From NCBI RefSeq assembly GCF_028713515.1, contig NZ_JAQTOD010000003.1, forward strand, positions 186,001 through 250,000: DNA of 64,000 bases, given 5' to 3'. Numbering within the stretch: the stretch's first letter is position 1; every line of letters starts with the position of its first letter. The notes below the pieces were generated by a model, which saw nothing but the letters and a program-made list of their open reading frames with translations, was not told where the DNA came from and made no database searches. Shown here one piece after another: positions 47,201-56,181 of this stretch. The position numbers and the translations under genes are program-made. The stretch is from Sulfurimonas sp. (GTDB lineage: Bacteria; Campylobacterota; Campylobacteria; Campylobacterales; Sulfurimonadaceae).

Positions 47201-47785
47201 TTTAAACTCCAAGAGAGCGCCATCACTTAGGGTTGTGTGAAATGAAGCAGAAGCGCCACTTGCATTAAAATCATTTGTATCCACACCGGCTAGTTTAAAG
47301 TTAAAATCATCAGCAGAAATCTCAAACTTCTCTTTTTTTGTTAAATCTTTATAGTTAAATATTGCATTTGTAACACTCACGGCATCAAATATTAGCCTCG
47401 ACGTTGTGCTGTTATCATCCTCTTTCTTTTTGATTATCTTCATAAAGTTAAAAGTTTTGTCTTTGTTATAAACCACAAAAAGTTCTGGTTTTTCTAAGAG
47501 AATATTTTTTATATGAACTGCTCCATACAGCATTGAGTGTGGCTCTAGGTTAACTTCAAGTTTTTTAACTGTTGCTACTTTTTCATCCTCAAGAGTGCTA
47601 AGAGTGATTTCATTTAGAGTGATTTTAAAAGAAAAAGGGTTAAAAGATATACTACTAACTGAAATTTTACCATTTGTTTTCTCGGACATAACCTTGGAAA
47701 TCAAAGGTTTTGATATTAGTGGGAGAAGAACAAAACCAAAGATGGCATAGCCCAGAAGTAGATAAGTAAGAACTTTTTTATACAT
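44270..47785 (-). CDS. Large DUF748 / AsmA-like envelope protein
   Basis: A 1171-residue protein with an N-terminal membrane helix (about 6-27) and a long repetitive beta-rich body of the DUF748/AsmA type (SFNPFSFKITLNEITLS, VTNAIFNYKDLT, EANYSL-like repeats). The last 130 residues include FEPAREVLLPSEREKLDTLSS and an ISLTIQASFDNEKD element, an OmpA-like ending. Such proteins span the periplasm and are linked to lipid transport or envelope integrity. It is monocistronic. Confidence 0.78.
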   Translation of the reverse strand: MYKKVLTYLLLGYAIFGFVLLPLISKPLISKVMSEKTNGKISVSSISFNPFSFKITLNEITLSTLEDEKVATVKKLEVNLEPHSMLYGAVHIKNILLEKPELFVVYNKDKTFNFMKIIKKKEDDNSTTSRLIFDAVSVTNAIFNYKDLTKKEKFEISADDFNFKLAGVDTNDFNASGASASFHTTLSDGALLEFKSNIRGFKPLVVEGNLSLSGSRLFTDWKYIKDNLAVEVADGKLYFRTKFFLNLDDLNSTKLDDLYLGVDDLRIKPKDKSADIIRLKSFKVAGVTVLPLKKNLQINSILVDSLNLKVEKSATKEIDLLNYLKFKQDKKENGTQSEQNSTKALWSVNVGKISLQKIEADFMDRSIVSGVNTKLNELNLEMKNLTLLGEKPFSYNLDFALNDSLKCASSGDVIHKKLEINSYTKCSNLDVMQFLPYIDEAASKELKTYAVSLKKAYLDFDFNASIKDENSKIGAVVKNANLALRDFELKRRDRDEKIVSFERFEVNSTNLDTQTKAVTIGKVTLNGLDLFAKKDKNSIMSFVGLIEPKEQTSDPKDATAKKDDKKYNLTLKELELNSAKTTFMDESVKGTPTTTLDKMDLRAKNISSKENSWLKYDLSLRVNNAGNISSKGELKHTPLEQKGTAEFKKISLKEITPYLQDSTFLKISDGYLNLNVKTEYKQNSQKPDATVNGSLSVDEFFLHDSRDNSSVASFSKADVKSFAFKTSPNSLYIDEVALNSFYVDAVIDKNKSMNLSKLMKPKAQKKQTSKDKNETKEATKDAMAFKLAKLKVSNGSANFADYSLPINFKTSIHDLSGSVYAISNSKGEISLVDIDGEVDEYGSTKLKGSLESANPKSFMDLDFNFKNINLSSASGYSAQFAGYKIAKGKLFLDLKYKIKDSKLLSKNSVIIKKIELGDAIEDKSITKLPLGFAIALLEDSDGVIDIDMPIEGNVDAPDFKYGTVVLSVLKNLIVKAVTSPFKFLGSLMGIDGDKLKYIEFEPAREVLLPSEREKLDTLSSLLIKKPKISLTIQASFDNEKDKRALRIQKLKERVIQISKQEHATTEILEKILMTSESKSSLKAIKESVKKRVKEDAVASEYQKELFEKCLNTQAVSSDELRNMANKRAKTIWDYLVVAKRNSADRVLLKEIKEINEKDGDFVKTELKIEIK

Positions 47786-47855
47786 TTTAAGCCTTTTAAC
47801 AAGTGCTAGATTTTAACAAATATCGCCTTAAAGCTCTTTACTTAATAGTTTATGT

Positions 47856-47861
47856 CATAAT
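47856..47861 (+). promoter_or_regulatory. Probable -10 of the EAL/HDOD gene
   Basis: TGTCATAAT before the gene is an extended -10 with one substitution. It lies 23 bases before the ATG, and AAGGA follows as ribosome binding site. Confidence 0.45.
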
Positions 47862-47884
47862 TTACAAGATCAAGGATAAAGAAG

Positions 47885-49102
47885 ATGAATATAATAAATA
47901 TATCTAAACAGAAGATATTTAATAGTAAAAATGAAGTTTATGCCTATGAGCTAATATTTAAAAATAGCTCAAATATGCCAACCGGTCTCTCGGATAGTGT
48001 AAAAGGAACTGCTCAGCTCATAATGAGCTCTATAACCAGTGCAGAACTTGACAAACTGCTTGGAAAACAGACCTTGGCTTTTGTTGATATAGATGAAATC
48101 ACCCTAACAAAAGGGATTTTAGAAGTGCTTGATAAGGATAGATTTGTTTTAAATATACTTGAAGATATTCATCTTGATGAAAATATAATAAGCAAAATTA
48201 TACAGTACAGAAAAAGAGGATTTCGGCTATCGCTAGAGCATTTTGATTCGAGTGCACAAATGATAACAAAGTTCAGTAGACTGTTTAACTATATTGACAT
48301 AATCAAAATGGATACAGCGTTATCTGAGCCTGAGAATCTAGAGAAGGTTATGCATAAATTTAAAGGCACTAGAATCAAACTTTTGGCTCAAAATATTGAA
48401 ACCAAAGATGACTTTAGAAAATATCAAGATATGGGATTTGATCTATTTCAAGGGTATTATCTTGATAGACCTGAAGTTATGGAGATAGTAGGACTTAAAG
48501 AACCTACTCAATTTATCATACTGCAACTAATCAAAATCATCAAAGCAGACAATAGTAATAATGAAAAATTAGAAGAGTTTCTAAAAAAACAGGCTGATTT
48601 ATCATTTAAGCTTATTCAGTACTTCAATAATTCACATAAACTAGGTGTCAAAGTTGAATCTTTGCCTCAAGTAATCAATCTGATGGGCAGAGATAAGCTA
48701 CTGCGATGGCTTTTGGTCTATCTCTACTCAGAGGTCTCTAAAAGTCCTGCGTCAAAGACTCTCTTGGAGATGGCAATAAAAAGAGCTGAGAGAATGGAAG
48801 CGGATGCGCATCCAAACAACAAAGGCAAAGCCTATCTTGCTGGTATGCTCTCTTTGATGGGTTCTATTTTTGAGATGGATATTAAAGAGTTAATGAATCA
48901 TATAAATCTTGATAGTGATATCACTTCTTTGATTCTTGATAAAAAAGGAATTTTTGCTCCTAGTCTTATGCGAGCTGAGCAGGCAGAAAAAGAGTATCTA
49001 AAAAAAGTTATGATGGCAAATTTCGATAAACTTTCAACAACAGATTTAATCAACACACTCGAGTACGGCGGAGTTGAGATAGACAAAAATAAGATTTTAT
49101 AA
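47885..49102 (+). CDS. EAL/HDOD-domain signalling protein (YuxH-like)
   Basis: A 405-residue cytosolic protein. Residues 1-200 resemble a degenerate EAL domain (VYAYELIFKNSS, FDLFQGYYLDRPEV) that lacks the glutamate-alanine-leucine core and is probably non-catalytic. A HDOD domain follows from about 205 (ILQLIKIIKADNS, KLIQYFNNSHKLG, GRDKLLRWLLVYLYSE). Proteins of this layout act in signalling, including some chemotaxis or stress networks. It is followed 12 bases later by a small membrane protein. Confidence 0.82.
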   Translation: MNIINISKQKIFNSKNEVYAYELIFKNSSNMPTGLSDSVKGTAQLIMSSITSAELDKLLGKQTLAFVDIDEITLTKGILEVLDKDRFVLNILEDIHLDENIISKIIQYRKRGFRLSLEHFDSSAQMITKFSRLFNYIDIIKMDTALSEPENLEKVMHKFKGTRIKLLAQNIETKDDFRKYQDMGFDLFQGYYLDRPEVMEIVGLKEPTQFIILQLIKIIKADNSNNEKLEEFLKKQADLSFKLIQYFNNSHKLGVKVESLPQVINLMGRDKLLRWLLVYLYSEVSKSPASKTLLEMAIKRAERMEADAHPNNKGKAYLAGMLSLMGSIFEMDIKELMNHINLDSDITSLILDKKGIFAPSLMRAEQAEKEYLKKVMMANFDKLSTTDLINTLEYGGVEIDKNKIL

Positions 49103-49114
49103 ATAGAGGTAAAA

Positions 49115-49567
49115 ATGGGAACAGAGTTGATTATATATATGATTCTTGGACTTGTTGTTGTTTTAGCATTTTTAATGCTGTTGCTCTTTTTAAGCCCTAA
49201 AAAAGGTGCCGTAGCAGAACAAAATAGCAATCAAGTCAGTAAAAATTATGAACCAAAAATAATAACTAGAACAGACTTGGACTATCTTTTAGGGGTCATA
49301 AAAAACAAAGGTACAACCACAAAAGAGCTAGCCACTGTTCTTGATTTAGTTATAAAACATCATGGCGTTATTGCTAAAAAGCTAGGCATAAGAGCGCATC
49401 CTGATTTTGACATATATGTTGATATTATTCTGACGATTTGTAGGCATAAAAATACAAATAAAAATATTGTTGTAAAATTTGATAAAGAGCTTGTAGCACT
49501 AAATCCTGACTACAAAGAGGAGATTAACGACGCTATCACAAAAGGCTTAAACTCTAGAGGGATTTAA
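49115..49567 (+). CDS. Small single-span membrane protein, function unknown
   Basis: A 150-residue protein with an N-terminal helix (LIIYMILGLVVVLAFLMLLLF) and a soluble C-terminal part (ITRTDLDYLLGVIKNKGTTTK onward) that is basic and helical. No family recognised. AGGT is seen before the ATG. It follows the EAL/HDOD gene closely and probably shares its transcript, so a role in the same signalling output is possible. Confidence 0.65.
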   Translation: MGTELIIYMILGLVVVLAFLMLLLFLSPKKGAVAEQNSNQVSKNYEPKIITRTDLDYLLGVIKNKGTTTKELATVLDLVIKHHGVIAKKLGIRAHPDFDIYVDIILTICRHKNTNKNIVVKFDKELVALNPDYKEEINDAITKGLNSRGI

Positions 49568-49569
49568 TA

Positions 49570-50160
49570 TCAATCACATTGAAGCACAGATCTTTTAACC
49601 TTAAAAGCTTTTGCTAAAAAGTATATAGTAAGAACTTCTATGCCAAGAAGCAAAAAGTGCATCGTATAAACTTGCTCCTGTTTGCCTTGCATATCAAAGG
49701 CAAATTCAAGAATTTTATAAAAACCATAAGACAAAAGCATCCCAAAGAGGTACCCTTTTTGATTTGTCATATCCACAAAACTTAGTATTTGCCTCTTTTT
49801 TAAAAAAAGTGTCTCAGCCCTTGTTAGATAAGCCCCAAAGGTAAAAGTGAGCTGATATCCAGCATACACAACAAGAGCGCTTTGGTAATTATATGAAAAT
49901 ATCAAAAAATATGTAACCATAAAAAAGGCGACAACCTCAACAAGAAGTGAGATTTTAAAAAAGTATGGAATTGTTAATATTTTATGATAAAACTTAGCCA
50001 CAAAGAGCATACCAAGAGCGAGCATTATCCCGCCCAAACTATAAACTGAAGGCTCAAGTGGAGCATAAATGGTAAATATACTCCCAACAGATATGCCCAA
50101 AAACAGAGAGTTAAAGAATTTGTACTTTATAAAATCTCGTGGATTTATCTCTGTTTTCAA
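49570..50160 (-). CDS. Integral membrane protein, function unknown
   Basis: A 196-residue hydrophobic protein with about six membrane segments (LFLGISVGSIFTIYAPLEPS, GGIMLALGMLFVAKFYH, FFMVTYFLIFSYNYQSALVV). It has no motif I recognise. It lies 9 bases after the TonB-dependent receptor on the same strand and converges with the small membrane protein. An accessory part in uptake is conceivable; a major-facilitator fragment is less likely because of the short length. Confidence 0.6.
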   Translation of the reverse strand: MKTEINPRDFIKYKFFNSLFLGISVGSIFTIYAPLEPSVYSLGGIMLALGMLFVAKFYHKILTIPYFFKISLLVEVVAFFMVTYFLIFSYNYQSALVVYAGYQLTFTFGAYLTRAETLFLKKRQILSFVDMTNQKGYLFGMLLSYGFYKILEFAFDMQGKQEQVYTMHFLLLGIEVLTIYFLAKAFKVKRSVLQCD

Positions 50161-50169
50161 CTCTCTGCC

Positions 50170-52119
50170 TTAAAACTTGATTTTTAGTCCCGCAATGGCG
50201 GTTGTTGTGTAGTTAACAGGATAGATGGCGTCATCGCTAACCCATAGTCCATTTTTTTGGTTAAATAGATTGTTTATTTTAGCAAAAAATTCATAGTTCT
50301 CTTTTTTATATGTCGCTGAAATATCGGTACTTTTGTAAGCATCTTGTTTTTGTGAGAAGCTATTGCTAAAGTCATCCATGGCATATGCATCGCTTCTGTA
50401 TGTCTGTGTAAGAGCCACTGTTGTATGCTGAGTCAGCAGATAATTAAGCGTTGCTTTTATGTTGTGATTGCTGACACCAGGAAGTTTTTTACCGCTAAAA
50501 TCTTCCCCGTTTTCTCTCTCTTTGTCTATAATCGCCTGCACAAAATTGTAATTTAATGCAACGCTAAATGTATTTGAGAGAAGATATTTGTCATAAACAT
50601 CTATACCGTATTTATGAGATTTGTCTATGTTTGTATTTTTAGAGTTTGTGTATGATGGGTCGGCGTAGTAGTAAATCTCATCATTTAAACTGATGTAATA
50701 TGCTGAGAGTTTTAGCTTGTTGTTGTCTATTATATTGCTGTATCCAATAGTTATGGAGTCTGCTTTGCTTGGATTTATAAAACCATTGAAGCTAACCACT
50801 CCTGTCCAATCTTTGTTAAAAAACCTATCAATATCAGGGGCTTGATAAGAGTGAGCATAGTTTAAGAACAATGAACTATCTCTGCTTATCATATAGTTAT
50901 AGCCCAGTTCTGCACCATAAAGCGAGTGAGAATTTTCCAGATTATTGCCAGTGTCTCTAAACTTATAATTCACAGTTTCATATCTATAACCAGCTTTTAT
51001 GGAGTGGTCGCCAAACCTAAAATTGCTCATAATAAAACCAGCAAGATTGTTTTTTGTGGTTTCATTTGCAACAGAGTAAGAGGTAACATGAGAATCTCTC
51101 TCTCCATTTAAAAGGTCTAAGCCAGCAGAGATGCTTAGTGCGTCTGTAGCGTACTCAAAAGTGGTTTTTGCAGAGTTATATTTGTAATCGGCAATGGAGG
51201 AGTAAGTTATAAAATTTGATGTTTTCTCCTCATGGTTTGCATCAACATTTAAAGATAAATTGCTGTTTATCTGGTAGCTCATGCCTGCATTTACCGCATC
51301 TGTATCAAACTTTTGATGTGATGATACACTGCTTCCATAGGCATTTGTACCTTGTTGAGATGGATCGTTCTCATACTCAAACTCTTTCATGGTTCCGCCA
51401 TATATAACATCAATTCTCGCAAATGAGGCTCCAGCCCTTAGTTCTAGCTCTTTTGTCGGTATATAGCTTATGTTAAGTGAAGCGGTTTTAAGTTTACTAT
51501 TGTCTTTGCCGCCGACACTATCAACATTGCGAATACCATCACTTTTTTGCACCTCACCACTCGCGCTTATGGAAAGTTTATCATCACTATGTCCCAGATA
51601 AAAAGAGCCATCAGCCATACCATAGGTTCCGCCATAGACAGAAACCTCTCTGGTGCTATCTTTTTTGGTTAAAATGTTTATGACTCCGGCATTTGCACCA
51701 TCACCATTAGCTACAATCCCGCCGGATTTTATAATCTCAATTCTCTCAATAGAAGCCGGCGAAATTGCAGATAATAACGGAGCGACCATATCGATATTGT
51801 TCAATCTTCTGCCATCAACCGTTACAACTATATTTTGATACCCATCACCTATGCCAAACCCTCTCATGTCAAGCTTTTGCGTAAATGGGTTTCCGTAAGC
51901 AGGCATAGCTATAACGGATGTTTGCTGATTTAAAAACTCATAAATATTCTGTACATGAGCTTTTTGTATATCGCTTGAAGTGTAAATTTCTATGGCATCA
52001 GTTGATCTTAATTCATCTGTTTTTATAAGCGTAGATTTAATAACAAGCGGTTCAAGCTCAATCGTTTGAGCAACTAAGATGGTTGAAGTTAGCAGTGATA
52101 AAAGTATCTTTATTTTCAT
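50170..52119 (-). CDS. TonB-dependent outer-membrane receptor
   Basis: A roughly 649-residue receptor importing a siderophore, vitamin or metal complex using TonB energy. The upstream ORF is longer, but ATG 52119 starts a clear signal peptide (MKIKILLSLLTSTILVAQ). A plug domain follows with DELRSTDAIEIYTSSDIQ, MRGFGIGDGYQNIVVTVDGRR and GGIVANGDGANAGVINILTKK. The rest is a 22-strand barrel ending ...VNYTTTAIAGLKIKF with a terminal aromatic. The ligand cannot be told from sequence alone. Confidence 0.88.
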   Translation of the reverse strand: MKIKILLSLLTSTILVAQTIELEPLVIKSTLIKTDELRSTDAIEIYTSSDIQKAHVQNIYEFLNQQTSVIAMPAYGNPFTQKLDMRGFGIGDGYQNIVVTVDGRRLNNIDMVAPLLSAISPASIERIEIIKSGGIVANGDGANAGVINILTKKDSTREVSVYGGTYGMADGSFYLGHSDDKLSISASGEVQKSDGIRNVDSVGGKDNSKLKTASLNISYIPTKELELRAGASFARIDVIYGGTMKEFEYENDPSQQGTNAYGSSVSSHQKFDTDAVNAGMSYQINSNLSLNVDANHEEKTSNFITYSSIADYKYNSAKTTFEYATDALSISAGLDLLNGERDSHVTSYSVANETTKNNLAGFIMSNFRFGDHSIKAGYRYETVNYKFRDTGNNLENSHSLYGAELGYNYMISRDSSLFLNYAHSYQAPDIDRFFNKDWTGVVSFNGFINPSKADSITIGYSNIIDNNKLKLSAYYISLNDEIYYYADPSYTNSKNTNIDKSHKYGIDVYDKYLLSNTFSVALNYNFVQAIIDKERENGEDFSGKKLPGVSNHNIKATLNYLLTQHTTVALTQTYRSDAYAMDDFSNSFSQKQDAYKSTDISATYKKENYEFFAKINNLFNQKNGLWVSDDAIYPVNYTTTAIAGLKIKF

Positions 52120-52156
52120 TTTTTGTCCATAGTTAATTTTTTTGTACTTTAGAAAA

Positions 52157-52480
52157 TTAAAGAAATGGTGGAGAAACGGCGTTTTTAAGGGATTTGAAGT
52201 AGTAAAAGTCAAGTTTTTGGGATGGAAAGAGTTGGAGTATTTTTTTGGTGCGTTTTAGATAGTAACAGTTGCAATGACAAGGTTTTTTAGAGAGCTCTAG
52301 CGTGCAAAGTGTGGCTATGTCCTCTTCTTCTAACTCTTCTTGTTGTTCACCGCCAAAAAAACCAACCATATGAAACGCCTCCACTCTCGCAGCATTAGCA
52401 TTTAGCGTAACTTGGTTAGTAGTTGCAGTAATAGCTCTTAGGGTAAAGTAGTTTTTACCGAAACCTTTTGGAAGATGCAA
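52157..52480 (-). CDS. Small Cys/His-bearing ORF ahead of the TonB receptor, doubtful
   Basis: A 107-residue ORF from TTG at 52480 to 38 bases before the receptor start. It has an acidic patch (GGEQQEELEEEDI) and a KKPCHCNCYYLKR cluster that could bind metal. No signal peptide and no family recognised. It may be a small metal-responsive protein co-transcribed with the receptor, or a chance open frame in the receptor leader. Confidence 0.35.
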   Translation of the reverse strand: MHLPKGFGKNYFTLRAITATTNQVTLNANAARVEAFHMVGFFGGEQQEELEEEDIATLCTLELSKKPCHCNCYYLKRTKKILQLFPSQKLDFYYFKSLKNAVSPPFL

Positions 52481-52536
52481 GCGGACTCTTTTATTTTTTT
52501 GCGATTATAACTAAAAAAGTAGGCTAGAATTCTTTT

Positions 52537-53865
52537 ATGAAACTATCACACCTAAAACAAATTAACTCATATTTAAAAAAATTTAAAAAAATATCAGCTA
52601 TCTATAGAGTAAGCGATACCATTGTAAAAATTGTTTTTGATAGAGACGATGAGCTCTATTTTGAGATGCAAAGAAGCAATTCAAAGATATTTAAATGTGC
52701 TGCTTATCCTCGTTCAAAGGTTTACAATGCGCCTTTTGATGTGGTTTTATCAAAGAGATTTAATCGTGCAAATATCTTAAACATAGAACTTCTAAATGGT
52801 GATAAGATTTTGCATCTTCAAACAACTATCGCCTCGGCCTATAAAGAAGAAAAAACAAATCTGCAAATCGAATTTACCGGAAAATATACAAATGTCATTA
52901 TTTTAGATGAGGAGGGTATTGTTTTAGAGGCGCTTCGTCATGTGGATCTCTTTTCATCGTTTCGAGAAGTAAGAGTCGGGCAAAAACTTCTAGATGTTCC
53001 GCAGGCTTCATTTGAGGCAAAAGAGTATCCGCTTGAAGATGTTGAGGTGTTTTTATATGAAGAGTATGAAAAAGAGCTCACAAACAAGCTGATTTCACTA
53101 AAAAAACAGAAGATCTCACTTTTAGAAAAAAAACTTACAAAATTTCAAAAACTATATTCTGGACTCGATGACGAGAACTCGCTTATGGACGAAGCAGTTA
53201 AACAGAACCATTTTGGAAATCTGCTTTTAGCAAATATGCACAATGTCAAGCCATATCAAAGAGTTCTAAAACTTCTTGATTATGATGGAAGCGAGGTTCA
53301 AATAGAGTTTCAAAAAGAGTTTTCATCCACCTCTTTGATGGTAAATTCACTTTTTACGAGAAGCAAGAAAGCCAAGCAGAGAGCAGCGCATCTGCATATA
53401 GAAAAAAACTCGCTAGAGGAGAAAATCAAACATATAGAACTTTTTATCCACACCGTTAAAGAGGCAAAAGATATGTCGAAAATAGCACTTCTTTTTCCAA
53501 AAAATACACAAGCAAAAAAAGTGAAAAGTGAAGATTCCATAGAAATATTCTGGATAGAGGGATATAAGATAGGGGTCGGTAAAAATGAAAAAGGAAACAT
53601 TGAACTACTAAAAAGAGCCAAGGCTAAAGATATCTGGTTGCATATGAAGGGCATGCCATCTACTCATGTCATCATTACAACCGACAAGCAAAATATCCCC
53701 ATAAATATCATAGAGGGTGCCGCGAGGTTGTGCGTTGATTTTACAATGTTTCAAAAAGATAAGTTTTTAGTCGATTATACTCCCAGAAGAGAAGTAACTA
53801 TACAGAGCGGGGCGAATGTACTTTACAATAAGTACAAAACCATTGAGGTAGATACAAGAGATTAA
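52537..53865 (+). CDS. NFACT-family protein (RqcH/FbpA-like)
   Basis: A 442-residue protein with an N-terminal NFACT-N domain (FFEMQRSNSKIF-type, NILNIELLNGDKILHLQTT), a charged central coiled coil (about 180-330, many KK/EK) and a C-terminal NFACT-R domain (AKDIWLHMKGMPSTHVIIT, DYTPRREVTI). In bacteria RqcH uses this fold on stalled 50S subunits to add C-terminal alanine tails. No ribosome binding site is evident before ATG. Confidence 0.85.
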   Translation: MKLSHLKQINSYLKKFKKISAIYRVSDTIVKIVFDRDDELYFEMQRSNSKIFKCAAYPRSKVYNAPFDVVLSKRFNRANILNIELLNGDKILHLQTTIASAYKEEKTNLQIEFTGKYTNVIILDEEGIVLEALRHVDLFSSFREVRVGQKLLDVPQASFEAKEYPLEDVEVFLYEEYEKELTNKLISLKKQKISLLEKKLTKFQKLYSGLDDENSLMDEAVKQNHFGNLLLANMHNVKPYQRVLKLLDYDGSEVQIEFQKEFSSTSLMVNSLFTRSKKAKQRAAHLHIEKNSLEEKIKHIELFIHTVKEAKDMSKIALLFPKNTQAKKVKSEDSIEIFWIEGYKIGVGKNEKGNIELLKRAKAKDIWLHMKGMPSTHVIITTDKQNIPINIIEGAARLCVDFTMFQKDKFLVDYTPRREVTIQSGANVLYNKYKTIEVDTRD

Positions 53866-53883
53866 AGTTACAAAGGAGATACT

Positions 53884-54201
53884 ATGTCAATAGATGGAGT
53901 TGGAGGCGTTATTTATGCAAATCAGCAGATACCCAATGTAGCTTCGGTTGTAAACAGTCACAATAATCGTATCGATATGCAAAATGTAATGGCTCAGGCT
54001 TCGCTAAGCGAGAAAGACGAGAAAGTGCTTGAGGTTCGTCCAGCGGAGGAAAACCATCAAGTGGCGTCCGACCGTGAGCATGAAAAGAATGAGGCCGAGC
54101 AGGAAAACAGTAGAAGCAAAAAACATACGCACCCAGAAAATGATGAGAACAAAGAAGAAGCAACACAAAGTCGTCTGCATATATTAGATATTAAAGTGTG
54201 A
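53884..54201 (+). CDS. Small acidic hypothetical protein
   Basis: A 105-residue, highly charged protein with an N-terminal glycine segment (DGVGGVIYANQQIP) and a very acidic, low-complexity C-terminal half rich in glutamate, histidine and asparagine. A strong ribosome binding site AAAGGAG precedes the ATG. It probably belongs to the NFACT transcript (19 bases between). The family is not recognised; disorder is expected over most of its length. Confidence 0.6.
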   Translation: MSIDGVGGVIYANQQIPNVASVVNSHNNRIDMQNVMAQASLSEKDEKVLEVRPAEENHQVASDREHEKNEAEQENSRSKKHTHPENDENKEEATQSRLHILDIKV

Positions 54202-54238
54202 TTTGTTATCATTATAGCAACACTTATTAGGAACTGTA

Positions 54239-54994
54239 ATGGATATATTTTTTGGCTCAAAAGAGAGAATAACAACAGGTTTAGCCCTTGTTGGTGGAGT
54301 TTTTGTTATTGGTTTTATAAATAACTTTTTTTTAACATGGCTGTTTCTCGGATTGATATATATTTTAGCTTTTAAAGAGGCGATGAAGCTTTTTGGTACA
54401 GAAGACAACGCTCTGCTTGTTTTTGCCATTATAATATGGCTTGTGGCAGGCGTTTATCCTCAAGGTGATGACCTTTTTGTTGTAGCTGGCGTAATTTATG
54501 CAAGCAGAGTAGCTTATGACAGAAATAGAACTTGGAGAAATCTTCTTCCATTTATCTATCCGACAGCTGGGATGCTCTTTATATTTACAATGTATCAAGA
54601 GCATGGCATGTTATCTCTTCTTTGGCTTCTTGCAATCGTTGCTCTTAGTGATATTGGTGCATATGTGGTCGGTAAAAGTATAGGTAAAACACCATTTAGT
54701 CCAACTAGCCCAAACAAAACAGCAGAGGGAGTTGTTGGCGGAATAGTTGTTGCAACTTTTGCCGGGATGTTTGTCGGACTCAGCGTAACTACTCTTGGCA
54801 CAGCATTTATCATCTCTTTTTTAGTCTCTCTAAGCTCTATTTTTGGAGATCTATTTGAGAGTGCACTAAAGAGAGATGCTGGCGTAAAAGATAGCGGAAA
54901 TATGCTCCCAGGGCATGGCGGTGTGCTTGACAGAATAGACGGCTATCTTTTTGGCGCAATTATAATGCTCGTTCTTCTTCGCGGACTTGTATAG
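54239..54994 (+). CDS. cdsA: Phosphatidate cytidylyltransferase CdsA
   Basis: Membrane enzyme forming CDP-diacylglycerol for phospholipid synthesis. The 251-residue protein has about seven hydrophobic segments. The C-terminal signature reads SLSSIFGDLFESALKR then KDSGNMLPGHGGVLDRIDGYLFGA, with the expected acidic residues. AGGAACTGTA gives a ribosome binding site. dxr starts on the next base after its stop, so the two are co-translated. Confidence 0.93.
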   Translation: MDIFFGSKERITTGLALVGGVFVIGFINNFFLTWLFLGLIYILAFKEAMKLFGTEDNALLVFAIIIWLVAGVYPQGDDLFVVAGVIYASRVAYDRNRTWRNLLPFIYPTAGMLFIFTMYQEHGMLSLLWLLAIVALSDIGAYVVGKSIGKTPFSPTSPNKTAEGVVGGIVVATFAGMFVGLSVTTLGTAFIISFLVSLSSIFGDLFESALKRDAGVKDSGNMLPGHGGVLDRIDGYLFGAIIMLVLLRGLV

Positions 54995-56056
54995 TTGATA
55001 CTGCTTGGCTCGACTGGCTCTATCGGCGTAAATACACTCGAAGTTGCTAAAAGATTTAATATACAAATTGAAGTTTTAGTGGCTGGAAAAAATATCACTC
55101 TACTCAACAAGCAAATTTTAGAACACTCTCCAAAAGTTGTAGTCGTAGCCAACAAAGAAGATGTTTTAAAAGTAAATCATAACAATGTTTTTTATGGAGA
55201 AGATGCTATTTTAAGTGTCATGGAAGACTCCAAAAGCGAACTTGTTGTAAATGCCCTCGTTGGTTTTTTAGGACTTCGCCCAACTCTAAAAGCTATTTCA
55301 CTTGGCAAAAAGGTTGCTCTTGCAAACAAAGAGTCTCTGGTTGCTTGCGGTGCATTTATAGATGTAAGCAGAATCCAGCCAATTGATAGTGAACATTTTG
55401 GACTTTGGTATCTATTGCAGGATAGAGCTGTAGAGAAGATGATTATTACGGCAAGCGGCGGCGCATTTAGAGATTGGGATATAAAAGAGTTAAAAAACGC
55501 AACTTTAGCGGACACACAAAAACATCCAAACTGGTCAATGGGGCAAAAAATTACTATAGACAGTGCGACAATGGTAAATAAAATGTTTGAGCTCTTAGAG
55601 GCAAGATGGCTTTTTGGAGAGGGAAAATATGATGCTATCATAGAGACAAAATCTCTAATTCATGCGCTTGTAGACTTTAAAGATGGCTCAACCACTGCTC
55701 ATTTTGCCAACGCAAATATGCAACTCCCCATCGCTTTTGCAATCAATAACAAGATGCAGGAAAATATACTCCCTCATGTGGATCTGCTAAAAATCGGCTC
55801 TTTGGAGTTTAGAGAGATAACAAAAGAGAGATATCCAATCTGGCAGATAAAAGATGAGCTCCTTAAAAATCCAGCATTGGGAGTTGTTATAAATTCAGCA
55901 AATGAAGCCTCAATTGAGAGTTTTATGGGTGGAAAAATAGGATTTATGAATATATCAAAAAATATTTTAGATATATATGAAAAATTTCAAGTGCCTCCAA
56001 AGTGCATAGATGAGGTGTTTGAGATAGATAGAGAAATAAGAGATTTTTTGTCTTAA
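54995..56056 (+). CDS. dxr: 1-deoxy-D-xylulose 5-phosphate reductoisomerase
   Basis: Second enzyme of the MEP isoprenoid pathway, giving MEP from DXP with NADPH. ILLGSTGSIGVNTL is the nucleotide motif, LVVNALVGFLGLRPT and ALANKESLVACG follow, ASGGAFRD and HPNWSMGQKITIDSATMVNK hold metal and substrate ligands. The start is TTG at 54995, right after the cdsA stop. Length 353 residues. The product also feeds undecaprenyl phosphate, the carrier of the polysaccharide region. Confidence 0.95.
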   Translation: MILLGSTGSIGVNTLEVAKRFNIQIEVLVAGKNITLLNKQILEHSPKVVVVANKEDVLKVNHNNVFYGEDAILSVMEDSKSELVVNALVGFLGLRPTLKAISLGKKVALANKESLVACGAFIDVSRIQPIDSEHFGLWYLLQDRAVEKMIITASGGAFRDWDIKELKNATLADTQKHPNWSMGQKITIDSATMVNKMFELLEARWLFGEGKYDAIIETKSLIHALVDFKDGSTTAHFANANMQLPIAFAINNKMQENILPHVDLLKIGSLEFREITKERYPIWQIKDELLKNPALGVVINSANEASIESFMGGKIGFMNISKNILDIYEKFQVPPKCIDEVFEIDREIRDFLS

Positions 56057-56113
56057 TTCATAAAATTTGCTTAAGAAAAATAAGTAGCGTGAAAAGAAAA
56101 TAACCGTTAAAAG

Positions 56114-56142
56114 TTAAATCAGATAAAATTTCTCTGATTTAA
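56114..56142 (+). terminator. Putative terminator after dxr
   Basis: TTAAATCAG (56114-56122) pairs with CTGATTTAA (56134-56142) around an 11-base loop. Only a weak U-run follows (AAAATTTT), so confidence is moderate. Confidence 0.4.
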
Positions 56143-56181
56143 AATTTTAGAGCGTAATGCGCTCTTACCAAAGGATACAAA

